DNA from: UBA5109 sp963975155
Lineage (GTDB): Bacteria; Pseudomonadota; Gammaproteobacteria; Pseudomonadales; Pseudohongiellaceae
DNA: 64,000 bases
Assembly (NCBI GenBank): GCA_963975155.1
Contig: CAXBFG010000006.1
Location: forward strand, 1-64,000
Direction: 5' to 3'
Part shown: positions 8,487 through 16,834 of the stretch, one piece after another
Layout: each line of letters starts with the position of its first letter
Numbering within the stretch: the first letter of the stretch is position 1
Notes under the pieces: generated by a model
What the model saw: only the letters and a program-made list of their open reading frames with translations
Database searches by the model: none
Told to the model about the DNA's origin: nothing
Position numbers and translations under genes: made by a program

Positions 8487-8714
8487 TTACTCACCATTAG
8501 CATTTGAATGGCCAATTTAAATTCTATTTCCTGAAGATCCTATTACTTAGTGAATTGAAATTGAGAATTACTTTAGAGATCCAGTATAACTCTATGCCTT
8601 ACTATCATATAAAAGCAATATATTTACAAAACAGAATGATACTGATATCAATATGATATTTTAATGATGCTACTTGCCGGCATATAAAATAGTCTTAATT
8701 TTAAGTCGGGGTTT

Positions 8715-10913
8715 TTAGCTCTTTTTCAGGGGAATCCTCAGCACCACAATCACGCCCTCTTCTTCCAGGAGGTTGTCGGCATAGATATAACCACCGTGAT
8801 AATCGCTGATCATACGTGCAATATGTAGTCCCATACCCAGATGAGGTTGGCGCTTTTTACTTTCCGGCCGGACTGAAACCATGGAATCAAAGATCCTGTC
8901 TTTCATTTCTTCGGCCAGATAAGGTCCTGAATTTGCAACCGAGATAACCGCTTCATTTTCTTCACTCGAACATTTTACGGTGATCGCTTTTCCCTCGTAG
9001 GAAAACTCAACGGCATTGGCAATCAGCTTATCCATCAATTGCACAATGTAATCAGCATTGCCCATAATCATTACCGGCGTATCAGATATTTTGGTTTGGA
9101 ACCTGATATGCGGGTAGATCTGACTGTAGCTTTCCGTACAGGCCGCAATAATTTTACAGAGATCGACGGCTTCCTTGTCATAAGTCTTCAGTATCTGCTC
9201 CATACGTGAGGCTTCACTCATATTCGTCAGTATCAGGTTGAGGCGCGCGATGCCTTCTTCGGCTCGTTGAATATAAGTTTCGGCTTCTGTTTCATTGCCG
9301 GCCATACGCAGATTTTCCAAAGAAGATCGCACCACCGTTACCGGCGTTCTTAATTCATGTGAGAGCCTGGAAGACATGTTTTCAAGATAGTGTGTGTACT
9401 GCGTCAAGCGCTCCAGTATATTGGAAAAACTGCGGCTGAGGTCGCCTATTTCATCGCTGCTGCGGGATGCCCTGATCGTATTATGAATGCGCCCGCTGTC
9501 ATCAATAATCTGTTCCGCCTGATTACGCAGGGATCGGATACGTGAAGACAGACCGGACGCAAACAAAAACAACACGGTGATGACCAGCAGCATGATGGCA
9601 AGCATGGTATCGAACAGGGTTTCCAGAGCCTGATTCCGGAAAGTCCTGATACCATTCATATTCTGATCGACCAACACGGCACCTAAGACCTGATTATTTG
9701 CCATGATGGGGAAGGCAGCTTCAAGAATTCGAGTCTCACCATCTTCCAGGGTACGGAAATTTGTATTCGGCACACCGCTTAAAGCCGAAATAACATGCTC
9801 ACCTTCCAGTGTGCCGTCCTGATACAGCTCATCCACAAAATTCGAAATAGGTTTGCTGAGCACCTGATAATAAAGCGGCCTTAACAATGAAGTCTTGATA
9901 AAGCCCCCAACACCTTCTGCTGTCTCATCAATTGCATCTTCCAGCATCAGACCACTGGCACTCTGGATATCACCATCGCTAAGCAATATACGCTGACTGC
10001 GATCCACCACCTGGACCCTGGAATTACTTAAGCCCATGCCGGCAACGATTCGGTCAATTTCCGGGGTAGGACGCCGCAGAGTTCCCAGTAATTCCTTACT
10101 GTTAATCCCCGATGTGGAAACTATTGCCGATACATGTCGGGACTCACTGTCATCAATATCAAAGATAGATAAAGCCAGCTTATCACCCAGCATTTCCAGC
10201 GGCAGACGTAATTCAATTTCATAACCTTCCGGTGTCCGGTTCCAGCGTCCGGTTATACGCGGTTCATATTGCAGTGAAGAAAAATCACTGATATCGCTGC
10301 CGATCCTGTAAGGGTAAATAAACTCATCGTCATAGGGCGCTATAACATAACTTTCAAAAAGCCCTTCCCTGTTAACCAGTGAAAGTCTCAGGTTATCGCT
10401 GCGATCAACCCGCAGGCTTTCCTGGTCCCGCAGCACCACATGCTCGTCAATGACCCGCAGATAGGCATACAAGGAGCGATTATATTCACCCAGCATCAAT
10501 CGGAAACTGAGTGGATCACCGACATTATTGCGGGTACGAAAGCTGTTCAGGGCATTTGCAGGATTCGGGCTATCACTACCTTCCTCATAATGTTGTTCAT
10601 ATTGCTGATAGTCCCGCCAGTCGAGAATATTGCCATCATCTATTGCCAGCGGATAAAACACCGGATAGACATACAAGTCCCTGCCTTCAGTTGCGCGACT
10701 GTAACTACTGTCATTGAAGAGTTCGGGGCGTTCGCTCAGGGCCGCTGACAAAGCCCGGGCCGTGCCCAGAACCGTCTGCTCCTGAGCCCGGCTTAAATAT
10801 TCTTCCATCTCCAGAATATAGAGATAGCCCAGCCAGGGAATGACCAGCAAAAAGCTGGAAACAAATACCAGTTTGCTTCTTATGCCAAATAAATTTTTTG
10901 TAAAGGCGGCCAT
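8715..10913 (-). CDS. pdsS: Sensor histidine kinase of the proteobacterial dedicated sortase system (PdsS-like)
   Basis: Membrane sensor kinase, 732 residues. TM1 is at about residues 15-35 and a second membrane segment at about 433-455. The large periplasmic part contains a CBM9/DOMON-like beta domain (about 150-255, ESLRVDRSDNLRLSLVN, RTPEGYEIELRLPLEML). HAMP follows at 455-505, the phosphoacceptor His519 sits in MSSRLSHELRTPV, and the HATPase domain includes NAVEFSYEG and MGLHIARMI. The N-terminal pattern (SKLVFVSSFLLVIPWLGYLY then RAQEQTVLGTARALSAAL) and the DWRDYQQY segment recall PdsS. It lies 18 bp downstream of its response regulator. The sortase genes that normally accompany it are absent. 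Confidence 0.85.
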   Translation of the reverse strand: MAAFTKNLFGIRSKLVFVSSFLLVIPWLGYLYILEMEEYLSRAQEQTVLGTARALSAALSERPELFNDSSYSRATEGRDLYVYPVFYPLAIDDGNILDWRDYQQYEQHYEEGSDSPNPANALNSFRTRNNVGDPLSFRLMLGEYNRSLYAYLRVIDEHVVLRDQESLRVDRSDNLRLSLVNREGLFESYVIAPYDDEFIYPYRIGSDISDFSSLQYEPRITGRWNRTPEGYEIELRLPLEMLGDKLALSIFDIDDSESRHVSAIVSTSGINSKELLGTLRRPTPEIDRIVAGMGLSNSRVQVVDRSQRILLSDGDIQSASGLMLEDAIDETAEGVGGFIKTSLLRPLYYQVLSKPISNFVDELYQDGTLEGEHVISALSGVPNTNFRTLEDGETRILEAAFPIMANNQVLGAVLVDQNMNGIRTFRNQALETLFDTMLAIMLLVITVLFLFASGLSSRIRSLRNQAEQIIDDSGRIHNTIRASRSSDEIGDLSRSFSNILERLTQYTHYLENMSSRLSHELRTPVTVVRSSLENLRMAGNETEAETYIQRAEEGIARLNLILTNMSEASRMEQILKTYDKEAVDLCKIIAACTESYSQIYPHIRFQTKISDTPVMIMGNADYIVQLMDKLIANAVEFSYEGKAITVKCSSEENEAVISVANSGPYLAEEMKDRIFDSMVSVRPESKKRQPHLGMGLHIARMISDYHGGYIYADNLLEEEGVIVVLRIPLKKS

Positions 10914-10931
10914 TGATATATTTTCTTTTGC

Positions 10932-11633
10932 TTATTCCTTAAGGCCTGAGGTCCAGCGATAACCCATGCCATAAACCGTATCTATGCAATCAAAATCCGG
11001 ATCAGCCTGGATAAACTTTTTACGTATTCTTTTCACATGTGAAGTGATGGTGCTGTTATCAACAAATATTTTTGATTCCTGCATCAGTGCATCTCGGCTT
11101 TTTACATGTCCCGGAAATTTCACCAGGGCATGCAACATCCAGAACTCGGTAATCGTCAGGATTATGCTCTGCTCTTTCCAGCTGACCGTGAGCCTGCTTA
11201 AATCCATATTCAGGTCACCTCGCTCCACCAGATTATCCGGCTCTGTGGGCTTGTCCTGTAAATCCAGCCGTCTGAACAGTGCCGCAATACGGGCACTCAG
11301 GTGAGGCAGACTGATATCCTTGCTTAAATAGTCATCGGCTCCCATACGCAGGCCGCTGACCGTATCGAAATCATTGTCCCGCGCGGTTAAAAAAATTATC
11401 GGCAGGGTTTCCGACATGGAACGCAAGGTCTGGCACAGTTTGAATCCGCCATCTATCTCTTCTTCCAGTCCAATATCGATGACGGCAAGATCCGGTAAAC
11501 GTACTTCGAAAGCCGCCATGGCTTTTTTACGATTCGGATAGGAAAAAACCTCATAACCCTGTTTGCGTAACACATCCGTATAATTTTCCCGCAGCGCTGC
11601 TTCGTCTTCCACAATAGCAATTCTTCGGCTCAT
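10932..11633 (-). CDS. pdsR: Response regulator of the dedicated sortase system (PdsR-like)
   Basis: OmpR/PhoB-type response regulator, 233 residues from the ATG at 11633, preceded by AGGA with 6-nt spacing; an in-frame TTG 15 bp upstream is less likely. The receiver domain holds the acidic pair (VEDE), phosphoacceptor Asp53 (LAVIDIGL), Thr in FLTARD and Lys in LSKDIS. The C-terminal winged helix spans about 130-230 (LTITEFWMLHALVKFPGHVKS, SHVKRIRKKF, YGMGYRW). It is cotranscribed with pdsS and divergent from pdsO across a 210-bp gap, the expected arrangement for control of the outer-membrane component. Confidence 0.87.
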   Translation of the reverse strand: MSRRIAIVEDEAALRENYTDVLRKQGYEVFSYPNRKKAMAAFEVRLPDLAVIDIGLEEEIDGGFKLCQTLRSMSETLPIIFLTARDNDFDTVSGLRMGADDYLSKDISLPHLSARIAALFRRLDLQDKPTEPDNLVERGDLNMDLSRLTVSWKEQSIILTITEFWMLHALVKFPGHVKSRDALMQESKIFVDNSTITSHVKRIRKKFIQADPDFDCIDTVYGMGYRWTSGLKE

Positions 11634-11843
11634 ATCATTCCTGCACAACTAATTGATTTGCCTGAACTATACCCGAAACTATTTACTAAAGGCAGCAACC
11701 CTGAACATCGAACTTCAATTGCCATAATCTTGCCATATTTGATCAGCGAAGCGCCCCTTTTCTCTCCTTAAAAAGTACTAGACTGCCCGTTAAATGCACA
11801 GTCAGGAAATACAGTTCATCACCAAATTAATAGGAGAACCCTG

Positions 11844-12623
11844 ATGACACATAAAAACGTACTGTTACCTTTAATACTGGCATCCTTATTCTTTACTGCG
11901 ATAAACACGGCGCTTGCTGGTCCCGCAGAGGAAATGGCAGCACTCGAGCTTAAAGCTGATCGAAGTGAAGCTGTCGGCTTTTTCGGTGGCGCTATTCTGG
12001 GCGGCCTGGTCGCAGGACCTCCTGGCGCAGTAATTGCTGCAACTATCGGTCTCATTTCAACCAGCAGCAAAAATGAGCATGAGCAGAAAAACCTGCTGGC
12101 GTCCCAGTATAGAGATTCTCAACGCGAAGTCATTGCTTTGCAGAATCAACAGCGGGAATTACAGCAAACAGCTGCACAGGAAATTGAGCGCGCCAATCTG
12201 CAACGTGTCAGCCTGAGCAATCAGATGGCAGATATGCAAAATCAACTGGCTTGTTGCAAAGATACAGCCCTGTCTTTGCATTTCACCACCAATTCAACAG
12301 CAATCGAGCAACATTACAAATCGGCACTGGAAGAGCTGGCCCGGATTGCCGTTGACCTGGATAGCCCGCTGCTTATTGTTAATGGTTTTGCTGATAGTCG
12401 TGGTGCCAGTAATGCTAATCAAAGACTGTCCGAACAACGTGTAGATGCCGTGGTACAGGTCTTACTGGACCAGGGTGTAAATGCAGACAATATTCAAAGC
12501 GCCGCCTTCGGTGAAACACGTACGCTCAGTCAAAGTAACAATCCGGAAGTATTTTTCTTTGACCGTCGCGTTACAGTTGAACTGCGCGCCAGAAATAATG
12601 AACTGTTTACCTTAAGTGAATAG
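11844..12623 (+). CDS. pdsO: OmpA-like sortase-associated protein (PdsO-like)
   Basis: A 259-residue exported protein. The signal peptide ends at TALAG (about residue 25). A Gly-rich helix-hairpin (GFFGGAILGGLVAGPPGAVIAA, about 45-70) could insert in a membrane. A Gln-rich coiled coil at about 80-135 is followed by an OmpA-like peptidoglycan-binding domain (about 140-250) with LHFTTNSTAIEQHY, VNGFADSRGASNANQRLSEQRVDAV and RRVTVEL. The order of signal, Gly-rich hairpin, coiled coil and OmpA domain fits PdsO. The start follows AGGAG at 6-nt spacing. A GST gene follows immediately instead of the usual sortase target and sortase. Confidence 0.84.
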   Translation: MTHKNVLLPLILASLFFTAINTALAGPAEEMAALELKADRSEAVGFFGGAILGGLVAGPPGAVIAATIGLISTSSKNEHEQKNLLASQYRDSQREVIALQNQQRELQQTAAQEIERANLQRVSLSNQMADMQNQLACCKDTALSLHFTTNSTAIEQHYKSALEELARIAVDLDSPLLIVNGFADSRGASNANQRLSEQRVDAVVQVLLDQGVNADNIQSAAFGETRTLSQSNNPEVFFFDRRVTVELRARNNELFTLSE

Positions 12624-12668
12624 TTGTTTCGCAAACCCAAACAGGCAAGAGCTGAACTGGAGATAACG

Positions 12669-13322
12669 ATGAATATACCCGAGCTTATAAGTGGTGACCG
12701 TACTTATTCTTCCAGTTCCTTGCGTGTCTGGCTGCTGCTGAATGAATTTGAAGTGCCCTTTAACGAACGTGTCATCAAACTCTTCCAGAGTGACACTGTA
12801 GAAAAAATTGCCATGTACTCACCAAGTCTCCAGTTACCGGTACTTATTCATGATGATATTAAGGTCTGGGATTCTTTGTCGATATGTGAGTACATCAATG
12901 AAACCTTCCTGGAGGGCAGAGCCTGGCCTCAACATAGCAAAAAGAAAGCCACGGCACGCTCCATAGCCAATGAACTGCATGCCGATTTTCAAGAGTTTAA
13001 AAAGGACTGGCCCATGAATTGCCGCCTGCGGACTCGCATGAAAGCTTCCGAGCATATAGAAAGGGAAATCGCCAGACTGGATGCCATCATGTATTGCTGT
13101 CGTACCAGTTACGGCGATGGTGGCGACTATCTGTTCGGTCAGTTTTCAGTTGCAGACTGCATGTTGGCTCCCATGGCAGTTGCACTAAAAGCCTATGGCG
13201 CAGAATTAAGTGAACAAAGCAGAGTGTACATTCAGTATCTGTTAAGCAACCCGAACTTAGAATGGTGGCTCGAACAGGCGGAGAATGAACAACAGATAAT
13301 TTCCTGGGAAAGAAGAGCCTGA
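12669..13322 (+). CDS. Glutathione S-transferase family protein
   Basis: A 217-residue cytosolic GST from the ATG at 12669 (Shine-Dalgarno CTGGAG). The thioredoxin-like N-terminal half has SSSSLRVWLLLNEF with a Ser-rich active-site turn, the cis-Pro segment LQLPVLIHDD and the glutathione gamma-Glu contact WDSLSICEYINE. The all-helical C-terminal half has GDYLFGQFSVADCMLAPMA, the conserved Asp-containing N-capping motif. Substrate unknown. It begins 46 bp after pdsO and ends at a strong terminator, so it may be cotranscribed with pdsO, which would be unusual for a sortase-system locus. Confidence 0.85.
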   Translation: MNIPELISGDRTYSSSSLRVWLLLNEFEVPFNERVIKLFQSDTVEKIAMYSPSLQLPVLIHDDIKVWDSLSICEYINETFLEGRAWPQHSKKKATARSIANELHADFQEFKKDWPMNCRLRTRMKASEHIEREIARLDAIMYCCRTSYGDGGDYLFGQFSVADCMLAPMAVALKAYGAELSEQSRVYIQYLLSNPNLEWWLEQAENEQQIISWERRA

Positions 13323-13355
13323 CAAATTAAGTTTCATCCTTGAGAGCGATGCTTG

Positions 13356-13385
13356 AGCCGGACTAAAAATCCGGCTTTTTTTTGC
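13356..13385 (+). terminator. Rho-independent terminator after GST gene
   Basis: Stem AGCCGGA/TCCGGCT with a 7-nt loop is followed by an uninterrupted run of T on the plus strand, 34 bp past the GST stop. This is a textbook intrinsic terminator and marks the end of the pdsO-GST transcription unit. Confidence 0.88.
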
Positions 13386-13415
13386 CCTGTTTTTTGTTAT
13401 TTTTTCAGCATTCGT

Positions 13416-13570
13416 TAGTGCTTCAGTTTGAAGCTGCTCTGCTTATGCTCAGTCATGATGCCGGGCTATTCAGTCGGCGACCGCCTGACGACAGGGACGT
13501 CGTCAGCCGAGCCTGTACAGGGATGTACGCTTTTGGCGTGTCGAAGATAGGATAACTCGGCATCATGACT
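13416..13570 (+). repeat. Shortened copy R2 of the dispersed repeat
   Basis: Begins with the shared terminal motif TAGTGCTTCAGTTTGAA (13416-13432), then passes almost directly to the long hairpin (13451-13570). The outer stem starts with AGTCATGATGCCG, perfectly paired to the far end, and encloses CTGACGAC/GTCGTCAG and GTACA/TGTAC. Compared with R1 it lacks about 230 bp containing the palindrome-bounded module. No clear right terminal repeat is recognisable. The hairpin loop sequence matches R1 and R3 closely, while the stem arms differ in a paired manner. Confidence 0.72.
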
Positions 13571-13687
13571 GTCCATCTAAGGATTGTGAAAAATTAAGAA
13601 AATTGCCAGCAGCTTCTTCAGAAAATGATGGCTAAGTGCCATCCATATAAACCCATTCAAATAAAACACTTTTCTTATGTCCGCAAA

Positions 13688-13716
13688 TTGCTTCTATTAG
13701 TAAGCAAGCTTATAAT
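13688..13716 (+). promoter_or_regulatory. marR-emrAB promoter with overlapping palindromic operator
   Basis: TTGCTT (13688-13693), 17 bp, then TATAAT (13711-13716) forms a near-consensus sigma-70 promoter. A perfect inverted repeat TTGCTT-N8-AAGCAA (13688-13707) covers the -35 box and spacer, the usual site for MarR-family autorepression. The predicted start of transcription (about 13722-13724) is only a few bases before the ATG at 13726, so the marR message may be leaderless. Confidence 0.7.
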
Positions 13717-13725
13717 ATGCAAACT

Positions 13726-14166
13726 ATGAAAAACGAACTTTCTGAAACCTTTGGCTTCACCTTAAATGATGTTGCACGTTTACTGCGCTGGGAATTTGAC
13801 CGTCAGGCCCAACATCTTGGGCTGACCAGAGCACAGTGGTCAGTTCTGGCACACCTGAAACGCTATGAAGGCGTACAACAAAAAGAGCTGGCCCGTTTTA
13901 TGGATATCAAACCCATCACCCTGGCCAGGCACCTCGATAATTTAGAACGCCAGGAATGGGTCGAGCGTCGTGATGACCCGGATGATCGCCGGGCAAAAAG
14001 AGTCTTTCTCAGCACCAAAGCCAAGCCCATGATCAACTCGCTGACCAGGATCGGTAAGAAAATACGCGCTCATGCCTTGCGTGGACTCAGCGTTGACGAA
14101 CAAGACCAGCTCATGAAAATGCTCAGAAAAATCAGGGAAAATCTTAATGAACATGAGAACCACTAA
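13726..14166 (+). CDS. MarR-family repressor of the adjacent efflux pump
   Basis: Winged-helix MarR regulator of about 146 residues. The core is LTRAQWSVLAHLKRYEGVQQKELARFMDIKPITLARHLDNLE, followed by the wing RRDDPDDRRAKRVFLSTKAKPM. The first in-frame ATG (13717) abuts the TATAAT box, so the second (13726) is preferred. It is the first gene of a three-gene operon, 6 bp from the HlyD-type gene. It probably senses a small aromatic or drug-like ligand and represses its own operon through the palindrome in the promoter; the ligand is not deducible. Confidence 0.88.
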   Translation: MKNELSETFGFTLNDVARLLRWEFDRQAQHLGLTRAQWSVLAHLKRYEGVQQKELARFMDIKPITLARHLDNLERQEWVERRDDPDDRRAKRVFLSTKAKPMINSLTRIGKKIRAHALRGLSVDEQDQLMKMLRKIRENLNEHENH

Positions 14167-14172
14167 GGGAGC

Positions 14173-15216
14173 ATGCAGCAAGTGAACTTTTTCAACTTAC
14201 TAAAAAAATTCACCCTCCTTCTGCTTGGGCCTGTCATTATTGCCGGCATCAGCGCCTGGATATACCTGAATGGTGGCCGTATTGTATCTACAGATAATGC
14301 CTACCTGAAAGCCAGCATCAGCACCGTCAGCAGCGAAATTTCCGGGAAGGTAACTGAAGTCAAGGTTGAGGACAATCAATCTGTTAGCAAGGGAGAAGTG
14401 CTATTCCGCCTGGCTGAATACCCCTACATTATAGAAAAAGCCCGAGCCGAAGCCGAACTGGCAAATATTTACCGGGATATTGAAAGTCAGAAAGTTGAAT
14501 ATCAGACCAAGCAGATTGAAATTGCCCGGGCAAAAATAGAAATGGATTTTTATCAGAAGGAACTCGAAAGAATGACGCAACTGCTTAATACAAATTCGAT
14601 TTCCACCGTGCAATATGATCAGGCCCAGTTTGCTTGGCAAAGAAGTAAAAATGACCTGGATAAAATCAATCAGGAATTACTGGTTGCTGCAGCGAAGCTT
14701 ATCGACCCTGAGCTGCCAACCACAGAACATCCTCTATACAGACAAGCTCAGGCAACACTGGATAAAGTTGAACTGGACTTAAGTTACACTGAAATAACGG
14801 CTCCTGTTGACGGGGTTGCGGTAAATGTTTCGCCGCACGTAGGTGAAAATATTATTATGGGCTCCACTCTTGCCAATCTGGTCGATAACGAGCATCTGTG
14901 GATCGAAGCCAATTATAAGGAAACCGATTTAACTTACGTTGAAATTGGCCAGCCTGTAGAAATCACAATTGACACCTATCCAGACCAGACATGGCGAGGA
15001 AGAGTTGCCAGTATCACTCCCGCAACAGGTTCCGAATTTTCCTTACTGCCGGCACAAAACAGTTCCGGCAACTGGGTTAAAGTCGTGCAACGTATTACGG
15101 TCAATATCGAGTTCGAGGATTTAAGTTCTTCACCCTTACTGTCATCCGGGATGAGTGCTGAAGTCAAAATTGAAACCGATCATAGCCGCAGTCTGCCCTG
15201 GATAAGTGCCGACTGA
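14173..15216 (+). CDS. EmrA/HlyD-family membrane fusion protein
   Basis: Periplasmic adaptor subunit (347 residues) of an EmrAB-type tripartite drug efflux pump. One N-terminal membrane anchor (about 13-33) is followed by a lipoyl-like half (VSTDNAYLKASISTVSSEISGKVTEVKV), a long helical hairpin (about 90-190), the second lipoyl half (LSYTEITAPVDGVAVNVSPHVGENI) and a beta-barrel domain. The start follows AAGGGAGC, 6 bp after marR. No outer-membrane factor gene is in the operon, so TolC is presumably supplied elsewhere. Confidence 0.92.
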   Translation: MQQVNFFNLLKKFTLLLLGPVIIAGISAWIYLNGGRIVSTDNAYLKASISTVSSEISGKVTEVKVEDNQSVSKGEVLFRLAEYPYIIEKARAEAELANIYRDIESQKVEYQTKQIEIARAKIEMDFYQKELERMTQLLNTNSISTVQYDQAQFAWQRSKNDLDKINQELLVAAAKLIDPELPTTEHPLYRQAQATLDKVELDLSYTEITAPVDGVAVNVSPHVGENIIMGSTLANLVDNEHLWIEANYKETDLTYVEIGQPVEITIDTYPDQTWRGRVASITPATGSEFSLLPAQNSSGNWVKVVQRITVNIEFEDLSSSPLLSSGMSAEVKIETDHSRSLPWISAD

Positions 15217-15226
15217 AGCATAGAAA

Positions 15227-16756
15227 ATGGCCACCCAACATTCAATGGATGTCCCCTTCCGCCCGCTGATCACTATTTCTATCATGCTGGCAACCATTAT
15301 GCAGGTGCTGGATACCACTATTGCCAATGTCGCCCTGCCCCATATGCAAGGTAGTTTATCCGCCACCCAGGATCAGATTTCCTGGGTGCTTACTTCCTAT
15401 ATTCTAGCCTCGGCTCTGCTTACCTTACCCGTCGGCTGGCTCAGTGGCCGCTACGGACGCAAAAAAGTTCTGGTTATTTCCATCATTGGCTTCGTCGTCG
15501 CATCCATCTTATGCGGAATGGCAAGTTCTATATCTCAAATGGTGGTATTCCGAATCATTCAGGGCTGCAGCGGTGCCGCCATGATTCCACTTTCACAATC
15601 GACCCTGTTAGATATCAATCCTAAAGAAAAACATGGCTCTGCCATGGCGCTATGGGGCATGGGAATTATGATAGGACCAATTCTTGGTCCTACGCTTGGT
15701 GGTTATCTGACAGAGTTCTATAACTGGCGCTGGGTGTTTTTGATCAACATTCCTATTGGTCTGCTGGCATTAATCGGGGTAATTGCTTTTATGCCGGACT
15801 CAGAAAGACAGCATAGACCATTTGATGGCTTTGGCTTTATCACCTTGAGCGTCATGATTGCCTGTATCCAACTTATTCTCGATCGCGGTGAACAGGTCGG
15901 CTGGTTTGCCTCAAAAGAAATTCTGTTTTATGTCGCCATGATTGGCTCTTCATTATGGATGTACAGCATACATACCTGGCAAACCAAACATCCATTTTTA
16001 AGCCCTGAGATATTTCTCGACAGAAACATGTTAACCAGTCTTTTTTTTATATTCTTTGTTGGCATCATCCTGCTTGCCTCCATGGCTCTATTACCTCCTT
16101 ATATGCAAAACCTGATGGGCTATCCTGTACTGGATGTTGGCCTTCTGATGGCACCGCGCGGGATGGGGGTTATGGTATCCATGATTATAGTTGGTAAATT
16201 GACAGACCGGATGGACGCCAGGATTTTAATCTTTTTCGGCATGTCATGTACGATGGCTTCATTGTATGCGATGACCTTTTTTTCTACCTTTGTTCCAGCT
16301 TCCACCTTGATCTGGACCGGTGTACTGCAAGGCTTTGGTTTGGGCTTTATTTTCGTTCCCTTAAGCACCGTTGCCTATAGTACATTAGAGCCCCGTCTCC
16401 GCGCCGAAGCAGCCAGTCTTTTTAGTCTGGTGAGAAATCTGGGCAGCAGTGTGGGTATTTCTATCGTAATGGTCATGCTGACGAGAAATCTGCAAATCAA
16501 CCATGCTTATTTAGCTGAATATATTACCGCTACTTCATTGGGCATTTCCTGGCAACAGGTCCCTGCCAGTGTGTTAGCAGATGCTGCCGGTGTTCTGGCC
16601 TTGCTGGATGCTGAAATCACCCGCCAGGCACTGACGATTGCCTACATTGATGATTTTAAACTTATGATGTGGGTGGTAATTGCTGCAACGCCACTTGTCC
16701 TGCTCTTTAAAAATGCTCCCAAAGCAGCTCAGCCAGCAGCAAAAGCCGCCAGCTAA
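15227..16756 (+). CDS. EmrB/QacA-type MFS drug transporter (DHA2 family)
   Basis: A 509-residue, 14-TM proton-coupled exporter. MFS motif A is seen as GWLSGRYGRKKVL in the loop after TM2, with the DHA2 signature TTIANVALPHMQGSL in TM1 and a motif C-like GMGIMIGPILGPTLGG in TM5. It would pair with the preceding adaptor to move drugs or amphiphilic compounds from the cytoplasm through TolC. The Shine-Dalgarno is poor, so translation may be coupled to the adaptor gene 10 bp upstream. It is convergent with the ABC operon; a 14-bp palindrome (16779-16792) lies in the 78-bp gap between them. Confidence 0.93.
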   Translation: MATQHSMDVPFRPLITISIMLATIMQVLDTTIANVALPHMQGSLSATQDQISWVLTSYILASALLTLPVGWLSGRYGRKKVLVISIIGFVVASILCGMASSISQMVVFRIIQGCSGAAMIPLSQSTLLDINPKEKHGSAMALWGMGIMIGPILGPTLGGYLTEFYNWRWVFLINIPIGLLALIGVIAFMPDSERQHRPFDGFGFITLSVMIACIQLILDRGEQVGWFASKEILFYVAMIGSSLWMYSIHTWQTKHPFLSPEIFLDRNMLTSLFFIFFVGIILLASMALLPPYMQNLMGYPVLDVGLLMAPRGMGVMVSMIIVGKLTDRMDARILIFFGMSCTMASLYAMTFFSTFVPASTLIWTGVLQGFGLGFIFVPLSTVAYSTLEPRLRAEAASLFSLVRNLGSSVGISIVMVMLTRNLQINHAYLAEYITATSLGISWQQVPASVLADAAGVLALLDAEITRQALTIAYIDDFKLMMWVVIAATPLVLLFKNAPKAAQPAAKAAS

Positions 16757-16834
16757 GCTCTCATTTTTTATACAAAATATGTTAATTAACATTTCGGGCA
16801 ACTTGCTCATTAGTCTGCCCTTTCAGCCTGTTCA

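Noticed and set aside
13451..13570. Integron attC site
   Set aside because: The hairpin has the right size, but lacks the RYYYAAC/GTTRRRY end boxes and no integrase or cassette array is nearby.
16779..16792. Palindrome ATGTTAATTAACAT between convergent genes as a terminator
   Set aside because: It is AT-only except two pairs and has no adjoining T-run; a short AT palindrome in AT-rich intergenic DNA is expected by chance.
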